Part shown: positions 47,950 through 61,068 of the stretch, in pieces | Layout of the letters: the number at the start of each line of letters is the position of its first letter | Numbering within the stretch: the stretch's first letter is position 1 | Origin: Gordionus sp. m RMFG-2023 | Taxonomy: Eukaryota; Nematomorpha; Gordioida; Chordodea; Parachordodidae | Assembly (NCBI RefSeq): GCF_954871325.1 | Contig: NC_088775.1 | Coordinates: 67,681,561 to 67,745,560 of the forward strand | DNA length: 64,000 nucleotides | Reading direction: 5' to 3' | Made by a program: the position numbers and the translations under genes | Notes under the pieces: model-generated | Told to the model about the DNA's origin: nothing | Database searches by the model: none | The model's input: only the letters and a program-made list of their open reading frames with translations

Positions 47950-50900
47950 ATAAATTAAAATATTGCAATTTTATTTATCATCTTCACCTTTTTATTTGTA
48001 AAAGAAAATATTATGTCAGTATAATCTAATAATGAGGAAGTATTATTTTCTATTGAAATTAAAGGGAGATTAACAGGTTGGTCCTGTGCCTTACAGGATT
48101 CTAGTGAGTTTTAATTAATTTGAACTTTGACAAGCTGCGTTCTGCAGATACCAGGGTAATTGGAATTAGTATGCGCGGGCCTAATTTTTTATTAACCCAC
48201 TAAAAAATTTTTGACCCGACCCGTCCGCTCACGAAAGGCAATATTTTGATTCACGCCCGAAAATTTACGGTGTTTCTAAATTTTTCAAAACTTTAATGCA
48301 ATTTTTTACACTTTTTTGAATTTATTCTATTTATTTTCTTTAATTCCATAATCCATAATAACAAAAAATAAATATATATTATAAATCCAAATTTTTACTT
48401 AGAAAAAGAAGAATGTCTATTTTTTTTATTTTAATTGTGTACGCCTTTCCTCTAATAGGTGATTGGCTATAAAAAATAACCTTTCACTAGAAGCCGAATT
48501 TGCCAGGTTTGACAAAATTTTATTCTCTAATTTTCTCAAAATAATAAATAAATTTCCAAAACTTCAAAATATTGCCATTGTTATATGTTTTATGGGATGA
48601 ATCTTTTAAATTCACACAGCTTTCATCGGTAGATGTTGATGCTTCATCAGAATCATCTAAAAATATGTCTCATTTAGAATATATGGTTTTTTATGAATTT
48701 AGGATGAATTAGGAAAGTTAATGACAGCTGGCATAGACCTATGCATATATATCATAAATTTTATATCATTTCACATTTTTAAGATTGTTTTATAAATAAC
48801 TTCCTTTTCTTCGTCTATTAAAAACTTAGAGCTTTTGAAATTAGGATCTAGTATTAAGCCTACCTTATGTGCTTGAGAATAAATTTTAAAGTTTAAGTAA
48901 AAAATCTCGCGACAAAACACCTAAACATAAAAAGAAAATAGAACTAGGAGCGTGACACCAGATGTTGTTTATAAAATGCCGGAATATTTTTTGTTTTCAA
49001 AAATTTTTCTTTTTTAAAAAAGAACTAAATTAAATTAGAAAATATGTAATATAATTATAAAATTACAAATTTATGTTTAATTTCCGTGATTCACGGGAAA
49101 TTTATGTTCACGCCCGGGAAAAATTTTGGGAAGGCCCGTCATGCCTAATAATTTAAAATTTATTCACACTCACGCCGTGACCCACCGTGACACGATAGGT
49201 CACGCGTAATTTCACGGCCCGCGCCCACCTCTAATTGGAATGGTTAAAATAATCCATAATACAATGGATATACTTCATTTAACATATTAGTGTTATTATA
49301 GCATAAAATTTCCCATGGCATTTTTATAGGATGCTTGCTTATTAATATATTCATAAATTTTAATTCAATTAGTAGATCTTGCAGATTAATATCTTTTTTT
49401 AATATATCCTAACTGTTAATAAAATATATAAATCACAACCTCTCGTGCACATTTATAATTCTGGTAAATTAATAGAATCCAAAATAAAATGCTTGAACTG
49501 CTGAAAAACTTCCTCCGACGAATTTCTCACTTGATTAATAATACATTAAAATATTCATTCACATATTTTTGAGGATTATGTATAGGCGTGTCATCACCTT
49601 TGTAAGAAAATTGTTTTTGAACCTTCCGTCTATAAATTAATGGTATTGAAGGAAAGCACTGCTCTTCTATACTCATTTTCAATTCCTGTGAAGCTTTTTC
49701 GCGGAATCAAGGGAATTCAAAACCATTTTTCTTAGGGTGATCTAAAAAATCTCATGTATTTTCTATAAGTGTGTTTCTAATTAAATATTGTCAATTTGCA
49801 TGACCTTACTAAATTCATCTGGGATAATATATCAAACCAGATGACAATAATTTCCAAAATTGGGAATTGTTTAAATCTTAAGCCAATGAAATGGCTTCTT
49901 TGCAGCATTTGAGGCACTAGTTTTTTCGGATACGGTTGTTAGTGCTAGTATTGTTAATTTGCATGAATAAATAAAAAATATATTTCTTTTACTTTACTTT
50001 TATGTATATTTATTATTTTTTGTAAACGAATTTCTCCCCCACATAATTTCCGATTACAGTGAAGTGAAACGAGTATTATCATTATTTTTAAATATACAAT
50101 AAAAGGGAGTAAAAATTAATATTTTATTTTAATTTATAATACAGATTGAAATTAAATTTGGACAAAAAATCAAGATTAAACGTCATGCATGTTTAAATAA
50201 TAAAAAGAAATTATGTTGTAAATTTATAATTTGTGATGAAAAATGACAAAGTCACATTCGTTTTTTAAAATATTTTTGAAGTTGTTAATTAATTATTATA
50301 TTTTTAGTTATTTACTTAGATAATTTTATTTTAAGAAAATATTTTTTTTATTAAAAATAAATTAAGTTTTTTTTATATTTTTGAAGTTAAGTTTAATATT
50401 AATTATTATTTTTTTATATTAAGTGTAAATTGAAGATTTTTTATATTTTGACTTCAGAATACGCAGGAAAAAATATGTTTGTTTATAACTAATTCCCCCC
50501 CCCCCCCCTCCTAACTAAAAACGTTCCAAAAGTATTCTAAATATCCCATTCAAGCTCAATCTTGCCGAATTTATAAACTAATGTTATCAAATGTACTTGT
50601 CTAACATCCATTTCTAAAATTAGAAAAAAAATTAATACGTGTTTAAAAAATAGTGATGAAATTAAACAAATCCGGCCAGAAAGTTCGTATATAATTCTGA
50701 ACTAGGATGGTATAGCTGGAATTGATTGCTCGGCACCAACATAATAATTCATTTTAATCCTATTTTTTGGTATTTCTAAGCCCTAAGTGGTCCCGATTAA
50801 AAAAAATTTAACCCTAAGCTGAGTTATTTGCAGGATTTTACTGTTTATATTTTAGGTAAATATTTTTTTTATTTTAACTATTTGGAATACCATTATTCAT

Positions 50901-52240
50901 TCGAACCCCGGGTTTATGCTCGGGGTTCATGCTCAAAGCTGGTTTGGTCGATTTTTTAGACCCAAACCAGGTCTGGGTTTTACACAACCAACCAATTAAC
51001 AACACTAATTTAGTGCATCGTAAATATCACCAACCTGGAATATAATGGCCTTTACACTCCACCCCACACTTCCATTACGTTTCAGATAACGGTTATAAGG
51101 TAAAATTTTTGCCATCGCTGATTCGAAGCAAAATAAAATATATATTCGTTCGGCAACGCCAAAAAATGCCAGCAGGTTTAAGCTGTGGCAAACACATGGC
51201 ATAAAAAATGCTCCGATTTGTAATATTTGAGCTTGACTCCCTTTATAACATCCTCTCAAATTTGATCTATTATCGTAACCTTGTCCACGACAATTTTTTA
51301 TCTAATCCCAATTTTTAGATAAGGATAAAATAGCTTTGCCAAGGCATGACAAGTACTGGAATCGATTTTTAGATAGCCAACAAATCACTCATTTATTTCA
51401 ACGGAGTTGTTGTGTTCTACCTATCGTATAACTATGATTAATTGTTCCTGGTGGCTTTTGTCTGGCGTAAATATTACTGAAAAATATACTGTGATTTTAA
51501 TAGCATCAACAATTTTTTTCTGGATTTTAACTCCTATTATTAATAATTTCATTTTTATTCGTTTTCCAAAGTAATGATTATGAATTTATTCTATTCGACG
51601 AATGTGGTAGAATATTACCATATCAAATTTCGATAATAAATCGATTAAACCTAAAAAATTTGCATTTTTTTGATGGTTGAGTTTTTCTATCTTGAAAAGG
51701 TAAATTAATTTGGCCTAAAATGCGAATTATTGCGATGATTCTATCCAAAATGCAGCCATCGATTTATTAGCTCAATTCGTTTGGCAGACTCAACATATTT
51801 TTGAGTATATTCGTGACCCTTTACGCGATCTGAAAAATGTTTCTTGGCATTATAACCCTCATTTGAAAATTTTGTTTGTCGAAATTGTAAATAATTTACA
51901 ACAAAAACAAGATATTGCATCCTTCTTTATCGGTTCACTACCCAACGACGATACACTAATTAATTATTTGAAGTATAGAATAAAGCAGAAAAATATCTAT
52001 TTCTCCATTGGTTGACCTTTTCTACTAGAAACATTGGCATATTATCACTCATCCGCAATGGCCATTCACCTATATCGCCCCAGTTTGTGTTTAAATGTTT
52101 AGAGGAACTATTGTTAACTATTATATATTCTGTTGTGGATTCCCCTATACATGAGAGAGAAATATGTGAACGCAAACTCTGCCTTAGTCATTATCTTTTG
52201 GCTAAATTATTGACTTAATCGTTTTTAAAAATCGGCTCAA
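47950..52240 (-). pseudogene. ZMYM-like hAT transposase (hAT-E), decayed, interrupted by hAT-D
   Basis: On the minus strand the order is as follows. About 52120-52000: N-terminal part with NTNWGDIGEWPLRMSDN, typical before the TTF finger. About 51290-51005: the core GQGYDNRSNLRGCYKGSQAQ, FFMPCVCHSLNLLA and FQVGDIYDAL. About 49650-49440: FSYKGDDTPIHNPQKY-like and EEVFQQFKHFILDS. About 48155-47950: the dimerisation end VSAERSLSKFKLIKTH and LDYTDIIFSFTNKK. Many stops and frame changes separate the parts, and 49780-50990 is hardly readable. hAT-D (48167-49231) lies inside the C-terminal part. The element's own ends were not found. Confidence 0.8.
48167..49231 (-). mobile_element. hAT-D element nested in hAT-E
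   Basis: The right end, inverted, reads TAGAGGTGGGCGCGGGCC; the left end is a decayed TTAGTATGCGCGGGCC. A 10-bp match TAATTGGAAT (48157-48166 and 49232-49241) contains the 8-bp duplication. Both ends are rich in CACGG/GCGGG words. Inside, on the minus strand (48700-48420), are DDSDEASTSTDES and the hAT dimerisation motif LANSASSERLFFIANHLLEE, RRTQLK. The body of the transposase is gone. Confidence 0.85.
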
Positions 52241-52249
52241 AACGAGCTA

Positions 52250-53385
52250 TTTTCCATTCGCCATATTCAATTTTATATAATAAATAAATACACATACAAA
52301 TTATTAAAAAATTTTTTAATTAATTTTAAAATCTTAATCTTTTAATTAAATTTTTAAATTTATATTTAGAAATCTACATAATCTAGTTTTTTAAAATATC
52401 GACTATAGAGATTGATATTCAAGTTAAATTTGGTTAGATAATATATACAAAGTTATTTATTATTTCCCTGTAGAATGATGATATGTAATTTCCTTTTCCT
52501 GATATCGCATAAATTTTAATCTCGATAAAATAAACAAGGTATAAATTTCATTGTAAGATGTGCAGGTAGGTTTTATGATAACTGATAGCTTCAACGAGGA
52601 ATAAATTATAATATTAATGTGTAGTCCAATCCTTAATCTTTAAAATAAAATGTGAATCAAAACTGTATGTATAATAGTTTTTGAGCTAGATGAGTTTATG
52701 TGATAGTTGATTTTCTGGCCCAGTCTCTGGGCATAAGATATTAAGGACTATATTATAAATTAAAAATTACAATAAATATATTAACATCTCATTTTATCAT
52801 CAGACACTATCAAATGATATTTTAAAAATTATTATCTGTATGCTTGTTCACCCAAGTTTCAAGCTGAATTGGCCATATATTAATTAGACTGAATCCGAAG
52901 GACAACTTAATAGGCTAATGATAACGTTAAATAATACTATACCTAACTAAGATACCTTAGCTAGATCAAAAAGACCACCTACTATAGAAGATTCTTTTTT
53001 TAAATAAAAATATTATTGAAAATACTCTAGTCGCTATATTATAAATCTAAAAAAAATCAAATTAATATTTTTAATGATTTTTCTATATAAATTTTTTATA
53101 TTAAATAAAATAAGAACGATTATTTATTCAGATTATGCTTTCTGATCGGCACTCTAGACTTGGGGATGACACTATGGATATATTATTATTAAGATACAAT
53201 AAAAATAATTTAAAATTTTAGTCATATTTTTTTATTTGTGGATAAGAAATACGTAAAAAATATTTAAAAAAATTTTTCGAAGTACTTTTTTAAAAAAAAT
53301 AACGGGAACCCTTATAACAACACACTAAACCCTAATTTTATATAAAATCAATTTTCGGATTTATAAGAGATAGTTTGCTTGAATC
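52250..53385. other. AT-rich DNA, no feature seen
   Basis: No coding pattern or repeat was recognised. Decayed hAT-E flank is possible. Confidence 0.5.
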
Positions 53386-53389
53386 TTTT

Positions 53390-53900
53390 TCTAGGGTTCA
53401 TCAACACTGAAATATTAAACACGTTTTACTATATAGATTTTAAAAAAAAAATTATGACTATTGTTACTTTTCTATGGCACATTTTCAATGAAATTTTAAT
53501 TAACTTTTTTTACTTTTTATATTTTAACCATTTTTTCAAAATATTTTAAAAGAATAACATGGCTATTATCACTTTTCCATGCTTCTTCATCACTGAAATA
53601 TTGATTTAATATGTTTACAGTATATACTTTTACCTATTTGCTTCAATTAAATTTAAAAAATTATAATAATAATTATGACAATTAGTCACATTTCTATGGG
53701 TCATCTTCATTGAAAATTTAATTTAACATGTTTACTATATTTTTACCCATTTGCTTTAAAAAAGTTTATAAATAACGATTATGACAATTATCACTTTTCT
53801 ATGGTACATCTTCACTGAAATTTTAATTTAACATGTTTACAATTTATATTTTTACTAATTTATATCAAAAAAATTTAAAAAAATAACGATGACCCATTAA
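53390..53900. repeat. Imperfect tandem repeat, about 105-116 bp, four to five units
   Basis: Units share TTTCTATGG...CATCTTCA-TGAAA-TTTAATTTAACATG and TTTACTATATTTTTAC. They start at about 53395, 53470, 53575, 53690 and 53800. Confidence 0.8.
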
Positions 53901-53974
53901 TAAGATTATATAGTGTGTCAGAACATAATAATTAAAAGAAGCATTAAGTAACTTTCCCGCCCATAATATTAATA

Positions 53975-54245
53975 TCTACTATATGTTATTATTATATTTT
54001 GAGTCAACCTTAGTCAGCTTGTGGTCGAAAAAAATGATCTAGATATTGGATCAGGTGAAAAAAAGCAACCCAAACCTTAGGTCTTCTTTTTAAAAAAGAC
54101 CCATATTTTGGGTCGGGTCAAATAAAACGACCACAACTTTGGGTTGAAGTTGTAAAAAACGACCCAAACTTTGAGTCGGAGTCGAAATAAACGACCCAAA
54201 ATGTAGCTCTGTTCGAACTAGGCTAAGCTACATTAACCGCAACAT
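53975..54245. repeat. Patch of iterated GGGTCG / CGACCC words
   Basis: About ten inverted and direct copies of words such as AACGACCCAAACTTTG and TTGGGTCGGGTC. No gene is present. It resembles the end array of a non-autonomous DNA transposon, but no terminal repeat or duplication was confirmed. Confidence 0.55.
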
Positions 54246-55072
54246 AAATCCGGATTTTCTTCTTATTTATTTTGGGGGACTGTACGACGCCGCACCATAG
54301 TAAAAGTGCGGATAATAAATATATTTTATTTCTTTACCATTTTTTTTAGCTTTCACATTTTCTGCTGGTAATCTCCTTCAATATCTCTCTCTACTTTATA
54401 ACTCATGCTATTTAAAAATATCTTGATCTCGCACCGAAGTATTAATATCGACAGATATCCCACCGGAATATTCCTCACACCGAAGTATCAAATCGACAGA
54501 TATCCAACGGAGTATTCTTATCGATCTTGATCTCACACTGGAGTATCAATCCCGATGGATCTCCCAGCGGAGTATCGTTATCAAGTCCATTGTAGCTTGA
54601 TAGACATTGAGCTTGAACGACCCCCGAGGTCACCATTATCCTAGCGCTGTTCACTAAATCGTTATCATCCTCTAATGACCCACGAGTTCAGCTGGCCGTC
54701 CCAGGCGCGTACGCAGCGGGGGGGGAGACAGGGGGACAAATCCCCCCCCCCCCCCCCCCAAGCCAAAAAATGCAGATGCCGGATTATATTTTTCAAAAAT
54801 ATTATTGTTAATATTAATTTATATTTGTTAATATTTATTCTTATCTCATATATACATATATATATATTTTATTTATCACATTCATCTACTAAGTTATTTT
54901 ATCAATCAATTTCGATTTCAAGTTTTCCTTGGCGTAATTTACCTATTATTTTCAAATTTTAGTGGCGTAATATTTATCTAAATTTCTAATAAAATAATAA
55001 TTATCTCTGAAACTCCTTGTCCAACATGGAGAAAAAAATTGCAAGCTTGTCCAACGAGATCGAGTCTCCGCC

Positions 55073-55594
55073 ACAGTAACAGCTATTTTGGAGTTAGAAG
55101 AGCTGATTATTAATGCTATTACTGAAATATCACAATGGCTTGAAAGAAATATTTCCTCAGAAGCAAGAAAATTATTGGATTCAATACTTATTCCAAATTT
55201 TTTTTCTCATTAGAATGTATTATTTAATTATACAACTATTTTATGTAATACTTTTAAAAACATAACATTGACTTGATTAAGAAGATGAGAATAGCGGAGA
55301 GCATTTTATTAGAACTCAAGGAAATAGAGCTAGTGTTGTTGAAGAATTTCATATTTTATATGTCATTGTTGAGTCAAAAGCAGAGCTATACGTGTTAAAT
55401 ATTTGTCCCCCTCGACTTGCAGTAAGCAAGCTCATCATCAAAACATTAATATAGGATCAGTAGAAGAGTATTATAAAACAAATGTCCCCTCTCCCAACCT
55501 TTTTCATATGGTGATAGAAAAAAAATATAAATATTTGTTATATTTTTATCATGAAGATGTTAAAATATCTTATGATGCCTTATTAGATGAATAA
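55073..55594 (+). pseudogene. hAT-A transposase remnant (ZMYM1-like)
   Basis: Readable blocks are TAILELEELIINAITEISQW at 55078, ASVVEEFHILYVIVESKAEL and ICPPRLAVSK (55332-55430, another frame), HHQNINIGSVEEYYKTNV (55437-55490) and FYHEDVKISYDALLDE ending at 55594. The order fits the middle of ZMYM1/TTF-like hAT proteins. The C-terminal dimerisation end is absent and the hAT-B block lies where it would follow. Confidence 0.65.
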
Positions 55595-55763
55595 CTATGA
55601 TTAAAAGATTAACTATGGTTGATACAATCCCAAAAAATGCTATGGATGCTTTTTATTTCAAACACATTTTAGATTATACTCCCAATTATTAAAATGGTTA
55701 TATATATATTAGCAGCTCTTTAGTAAACTAATGAGAGAACATTCACTTTTTTAAGAAGAATAA

Positions 55764-56101
55764 CAGAGCCTTGCAGAGGTACCATTTGCAGGACCAGGCC
55801 CAGATTTTATTTTAAAATTTTTTCCGGCCCGGGTTTTTTTTAAAAAAATTTTTAGGCCCGGCCCGGCTGGCTTAGCCCGAATTTTTTAAATTAAATTATA
55901 TATATTTTTGATATTTATAGCTAATAATGGCGATTTCAAATATTTGGTTTTAAAATATACAACTCGGCTCGGATATTTTTTCTTAAAAAATTTTCAGGCC
56001 CAGCCCGGGTGTTTTTAAAAAAAAAATTACGAGCCCGGCCCGGGTATATTTAAAAAAATTAAAATACGGTCCGGCTCAGGGGCCGGGCCTGCAAGTCTGT
56101 G
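55764..56101. mobile_element. hAT-B block nested in hAT-A copy 3
   Basis: It starts CAGAGCCTTGCAGAGG and ends CCTGCAAGTCTGTG, with GGCCCGGCCCGG-type words throughout. It is the inverted counterpart of 13510-13921 at the same place in the host element. Confidence 0.85.
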
Positions 56102-56819
56102 AAAAACATACCTATGAAATACAACATCTGAAAGTAGATTGAATGATTTGGATCTTTTGAATATTCATAGACATTTAACGCCAAGCAAGGATTGATAATT
56201 GAAAAATTAGCTCAAAACATACAAAATACAATTATTCCTAAGAAACTTTTTGTGTATTAATTTATATTTACAACATTTAAATTTTTTATACTTTATATAT
56301 TTTAAAAGCTCAAAAAATTCAAATTTCAATTTTGGGTCATTTAGGTGATTCATATCGTGGGTTATATTCACTTTATATTTTATGATTCACATTTAAATGC
56401 CGGTTTATATATATAATTTTTTTAATTCACATTAGTTAAAAATTGTGTATTAGAAAAGTTATTAATCCTAATAAATTTATGCTTAGTATTTTTAATTAAA
56501 AATATTATTTCTTAAAAAAATTTATTATCCCCCCCCAGACCAAATTCCTGCGTACGCGCCTGGGCCGTCCTATTTGGTTTATTGGACAAGTATCCTAGCA
56601 CTCGGCTGTCCAAGCCTGTCAGTGAACTGGGTGGCATTTCTCAACTCAAAAATTTATCATATCATATGTCTATACACATCCGCCATCGAAGAAAAAACCG
56701 AATATTATTAGTTCCTTGCCAGGATTGAACCTCGGACATTCGCCAAGCTTAGATCATACACCACTGGGACACCCCGGCGATATTATTTTTTCTACATTAT
56801 TGCTATACCTAAAACGAAT

Positions 56820-57005
56820 TATTTGTTATTCGATATTTGACTCGATTCGATTCAATTCGTATTTTACGAATACGAATAATACAATTATTCGATTCGAAAA
56901 TTCGAATCGAATTCGAATAAGGAAAATGTATTATTCCTTGAATAATTTTTTATCTATTATTCGATCGAATTATTCGAGAGTATTCGATTAAAATAATAAT
57001 ATTGA
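56820..57005. repeat. Patch of iterated ATTCGAAT-type words
   Basis: About fifteen copies of TATTCGA / TCGAATA and related palindromes in 190 bp. No gene is present. It is probably the remains of a non-autonomous transposon with iterated ends; limits unknown. Confidence 0.55.
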
Positions 57006-57218
57006 AAAATAATCATATATTATTAGTAGGAATTATTTGATATTATTCCTATTTAATAAAATTTCCTAGTGGAATAATGAAGAAACATTTTATATTTCAA
57101 AAATTGTTGTTAAAGGCTGTTTTTATTCGAATAACTTCATAATATAAAATTAACTTCCGAAAATTGTTATGGACGAAGAAAGTAATTATTTTTATATGCA
57201 ATTTATATTTTAATTTAA

Positions 57219-57463
57219 TGGAAGGCAACGGGAGATCTCTTCTTTGATTTTAAAATCTAATTTTATTATATATATCTATATACAAAAATCTTGTCATTAT
57301 ATACATTTTTTTTATAATAGCGAATTTACATGTTAACAAAGTACATATGTCCTTTACAATTTCATTTTGCGTTACCGATTTTTTTTTATCTTTTATTACA
57401 CTGACCTTTTAAACTAAAAAAAAATAATATTCAATTTTAATCTTAATTTGGTCATATTTAACA
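57219..57463 (-). repeat. LTR (3') of the Ty3/gypsy element
   Basis: About 245 bp from TGGAAGGCAACGGGAG to TTTAACA, giving the TG...CA ends on both strands. A pyrimidine-rich stretch (57464-57490) just inside is the polypurine tract on the element strand. Its first 85 bases match those at 63917 to the window end with only one or two differences. Confidence 0.85.
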
Positions 57464-60400
57464 TTTCCCCTGCTTTTTAAATTTCTCCCTTCGAAAGCTC
57501 GAGTGTTCTTTCCTATCATCGAGAGTACATCGTTTAGATCGATCCATTTCCTAGATAACCAATTTTGTGCTTTTGTTGTCAAATCCTTTATATTGGCTTG
57601 TTATTTCCTTCGATCTATCGTGTTTTTATTTCGTCTAATGGTTTACCTTTAAAAAAAACTTTATTTATAATTATAAATCTTTTTAGGTCTCAAAAAATAT
57701 TTTAGCTCTTGATCTTGACTTAGGGCTTGAACTTGACCTTGACCTTTGATCTGATTTTGAACTTGAAACTCATTTTGTATTTTATCTTGAACTTGATTTT
57801 CATTTTGTTCTCTATCTCCAACTCTTACCCCTCTAAAATTTGGTGTTTTATATGGCGAGTCGTCTTTTTCGAGTATATATGTTGATCTTTTCTTTATTTG
57901 ATCTAAATGTCTTCTGATGATTTTATTTCCGTTGTCTATTTTGTATGATAAATTTCCTTCTTTATGTGTTATTATTCCTTTGTCCCAAATGTTTTTCTTA
58001 AACGTTTTGTACCAAATTTTATCTCCTTTTTCTATAGTTCTATTTGTTGATAGTTGTTTATGTCTATGTTTGGTTTAACTAAGTATATTTTGTTCTAATA
58101 TCTCTTGAAAACATTAATTTGTTCGGAGTTATATTGGTTGTAGCGTTAGGTGTGTTTCTATAATTAAACAAAAATTTTTCCAAAGCTATGTCTAAATCTA
58201 TTTTTTTGTTGGTTTTCATGTTCCTTATCATGTTCATTTTCATTGATCTTATCATTCTTTCACATTGTCCATTTGACTGTTGATGATGTGGAGCTGTAAA
58301 TATGTGTTTGATACCATGATCTTCACAGAATTTTTTAAACAAATAGCTTGTGAAGTTCGTTCCATTATCGGTTACGATTATGTGTGGTATTTTAAATATG
58401 CTAATTATTTTCATTAATTCTATTACTGTCAATTCTGTTGTTATATTTTTTCTATTCTCTTGATTATGAGAAATTTGCTGTAAGCATCGACGATTACCAT
58501 GTAATTATTGTCTTCAAATTGAGCTATATCTATGTGTATTCTTTCGAAATTTTTCGTAGCTGTTTGCAATGGATTTTGTATGTTGTGTGGATTATCTGCC
58601 CATTTGTTGCATGTTTCACAATTTTTTATTTCTTGATCAATTTCGGTATTGATTCCAGGCCACCATACATAATCTCTTGCTAACAATTTGGGTTTGCCAG
58701 CTCCTAAATGTCCTTTATGAAGTTCCTCTAATATCTCTTTTCTCATTCTGTGTGGTATGATGATTCGGTTCTCTTTAAAAAGACAATCTTTTATTAAACT
58801 TATTTCTACTTCCTTATTTTTATATGTTTTATTCTTTATGTATTCTCCATTCCTGATGTTATTTTTATTACCATTAATTCCTTATCATTATTTGTTTCTT
58901 TCGATATACTTTTGAAGTTTATTGGTATATCCCATAAATCATTATTTACATCCTCATTTTCTATATTTTGTACAGTGTCTTCGGAGTTAATTTGTGGTAA
59001 TCTAGATAAGCAATCTGGTATTATATTGTATTTTCCCGGTCTGTGAATTATTGTAAAATCATGAGCTCCCATTGCTAAGTTCCATTTTTGAAGTCTCATT
59101 GATATCGTGTTGTTATCTTTTAGTCCCTTAGTAAATTATATGAGTGGTTTGTGATCGGTGTAGATTTTAAAGTTGGTGCCTATTAAGTATTCCTGAAATT
59201 TTTTTATTGCATATATTATTGCTAATGTTTCTCTTTCGATGTTCGTATAATTTATTTCCGCTTTTAATAGAGTTCGTGACGCGAAAGCTATGGGTTTTTC
59301 TTTACCATCTTTCTCTATATGAAATAACACGGCTCCTAAGCCTTTTTTCGAAGAATCTGTTGCTATGCCTATTGGTAATTCTGGATTTTAGAAATTTAAT
59401 GTTGGCAGAGAGCTTATTAATTCTTTTATATCATCGAAACTTTTTTGATGTGTTTCTTCCCATATCCATTTATCTTTGTTGATTATTTTGTACAAGGAAT
59501 CTGCTTTGTCTGCGAAGTCATGTAAAAATTTTCGGTAATAACTGGCCATGCCCAGAAATGTTGCTAATTCCTCTTTGTTTGTTGGTGTAGGCATGTTTGT
59601 AATTGCTTTGATTTTATCTCCGTTTGCATGAATACCTTTATCATCTATATCATGTCCTAAAAAACGTATTTCTTTTTTGAAAAATATACTTTTGTCGAAA
59701 TTTAGTATTAGCCCATATTAGGAAATTCGGTCAAAAACTTTTTATATGTTTAAATGATCTTGATCGTTATCACCCGTGATTAATAAATCATCAATGTAGA
59801 AAATACATTTTTCATATCACCAAATATTTTGTACATTGATTGTTAAAAAATTGCCGATGAAGTTTTTAATCCGAATGGTAGTTCTGTAAATCTGTAATAT
59901 TCTTTGTGTGTCGATATTGTAAGTAAATCACGCGATGTTTTGTGTATAGGGATCTGAAGGAACGCTTGCTTGAAGTCTATTTTTGAAAACTTCTTCCCTT
60001 TAGATAATTTTGCAATCAAGTCGTTGATACGTGGTATAGGATATTTAAAATCTTCCAATGCTGGATTTATCGTATTTTTGAAATCTGCACAGAGTTTCAG
60101 CGAACCATCTTTTTTGAAAACTGGTGTGAGTGGACTTGCCCATCGCACATCATCCACCGGTTCTATTATTTTATCGTCGATCCATTTTTGTAATTCCTTT
60201 GTAATTAAATCATAACGTTTGTACGGGACACGTCTTGGTGTTATAATTTTTGGTATTGCATTTTGTTTCAAATGTAATTTGACGTAGCTGCGATTTATTG
60301 GTTTCATATTTATTTTTGATTTACATTCGTCTATCAGTTTTTGAATGTCGTTGTTATCTTCTTCTACTAAATTCACAAATTGATTAAGTATGTTTTTAAA

Positions 60401-61068
60401 AACTTTTATCCACGTCCTTCCCAAGAGTGCAATCTTGTCACTCTGTACTACATATGAATTCAAAATTTTGGTTTTATCATCGTATTTGGCTTTTACATTG
60501 GCATTGCCCATCACTTTTATTGTTCTTCCGTCATATTCAGTTAATTTATTATCCGATTTATTTAAGATCTTTATCCCAATCTTTCTTGCAATATTTATCG
60601 GTAATATTGTAAATCGCGATCCTGTATCTATTTGCATCACAGTTGGTATGTCATTTAAATATAACGTGACTTTATATGCATCATTTTCTTTGTTATTATC
60701 ATAATTTAAATTGTTGATATCCAAGCTGAATAGATTGTATTCCTTGTTTTTTATTTTCTCAACTTCTTTGTTTTCTGATTTGACGTTATTTTCCTTGTTT
60801 ATTTCTTCTATGTTCACTGTATTAACTTTATTCATGTATCTTTGTTTATCGTTTTCATAGTTTTGATATCGATTGTTACGTGAATGATCGAAATTCTGAT
60901 GACGATAATGTTGATATTCATTCTATCTAGGTCTAAACCTGAGCTCATCATAATATTTATTAAAATTGTAATTATTATTATTATAATTATTTTTAAATCT
61001 CGAAAATCTATTATACGATCTTGGTGTGTAATATCCTCTGTCGTTGTAAAATCTATTATTAAAATTAT

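Larger units (their letters stand above)
54702..56562 (+). mobile_element. hAT-A element, copy 3 (with nested hAT-B)
   Basis: The ends are CAGGCGCGTACGCAG and CTGCGTACGCGCCTG, perfect inverted repeats, with an exact 8-bp duplication GGCCGTCC (54694-54701 and 56563-56570). C runs of up to about 18 lie inside the left end. The orientation is opposite to copies 1 and 2. The best-kept copy of the family. Confidence 0.97.
54360..56790 (-). repeat. SINE-like repeat with tRNA-like head, split by hAT-A copy 3
   Basis: On the minus strand a tRNA-like head lies at about 56772-56703: GCCGGGGTGTCCCAGTGG with an A box and GAGGTTCAATCCTGGC with a B box. The body continues to 56563, is interrupted by the hAT, and resumes at 54701 down to about 54360. 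The tail is about four diverged units of the type GGAGTATC...GATCTTGATCTCACAC. The SINE length without the hAT is about 560 bp. Confidence 0.55.

Noticed and set aside
56716-56991. 91-codon frame starting MPGLNLGHSP
   Set aside because: It runs through the SINE head and the ATTCGAAT patch.
58438-60704. Plus-strand frames of 61-104 codons
   Set aside because: They are opposite-strand shadows of the Ty3/gypsy pol region.
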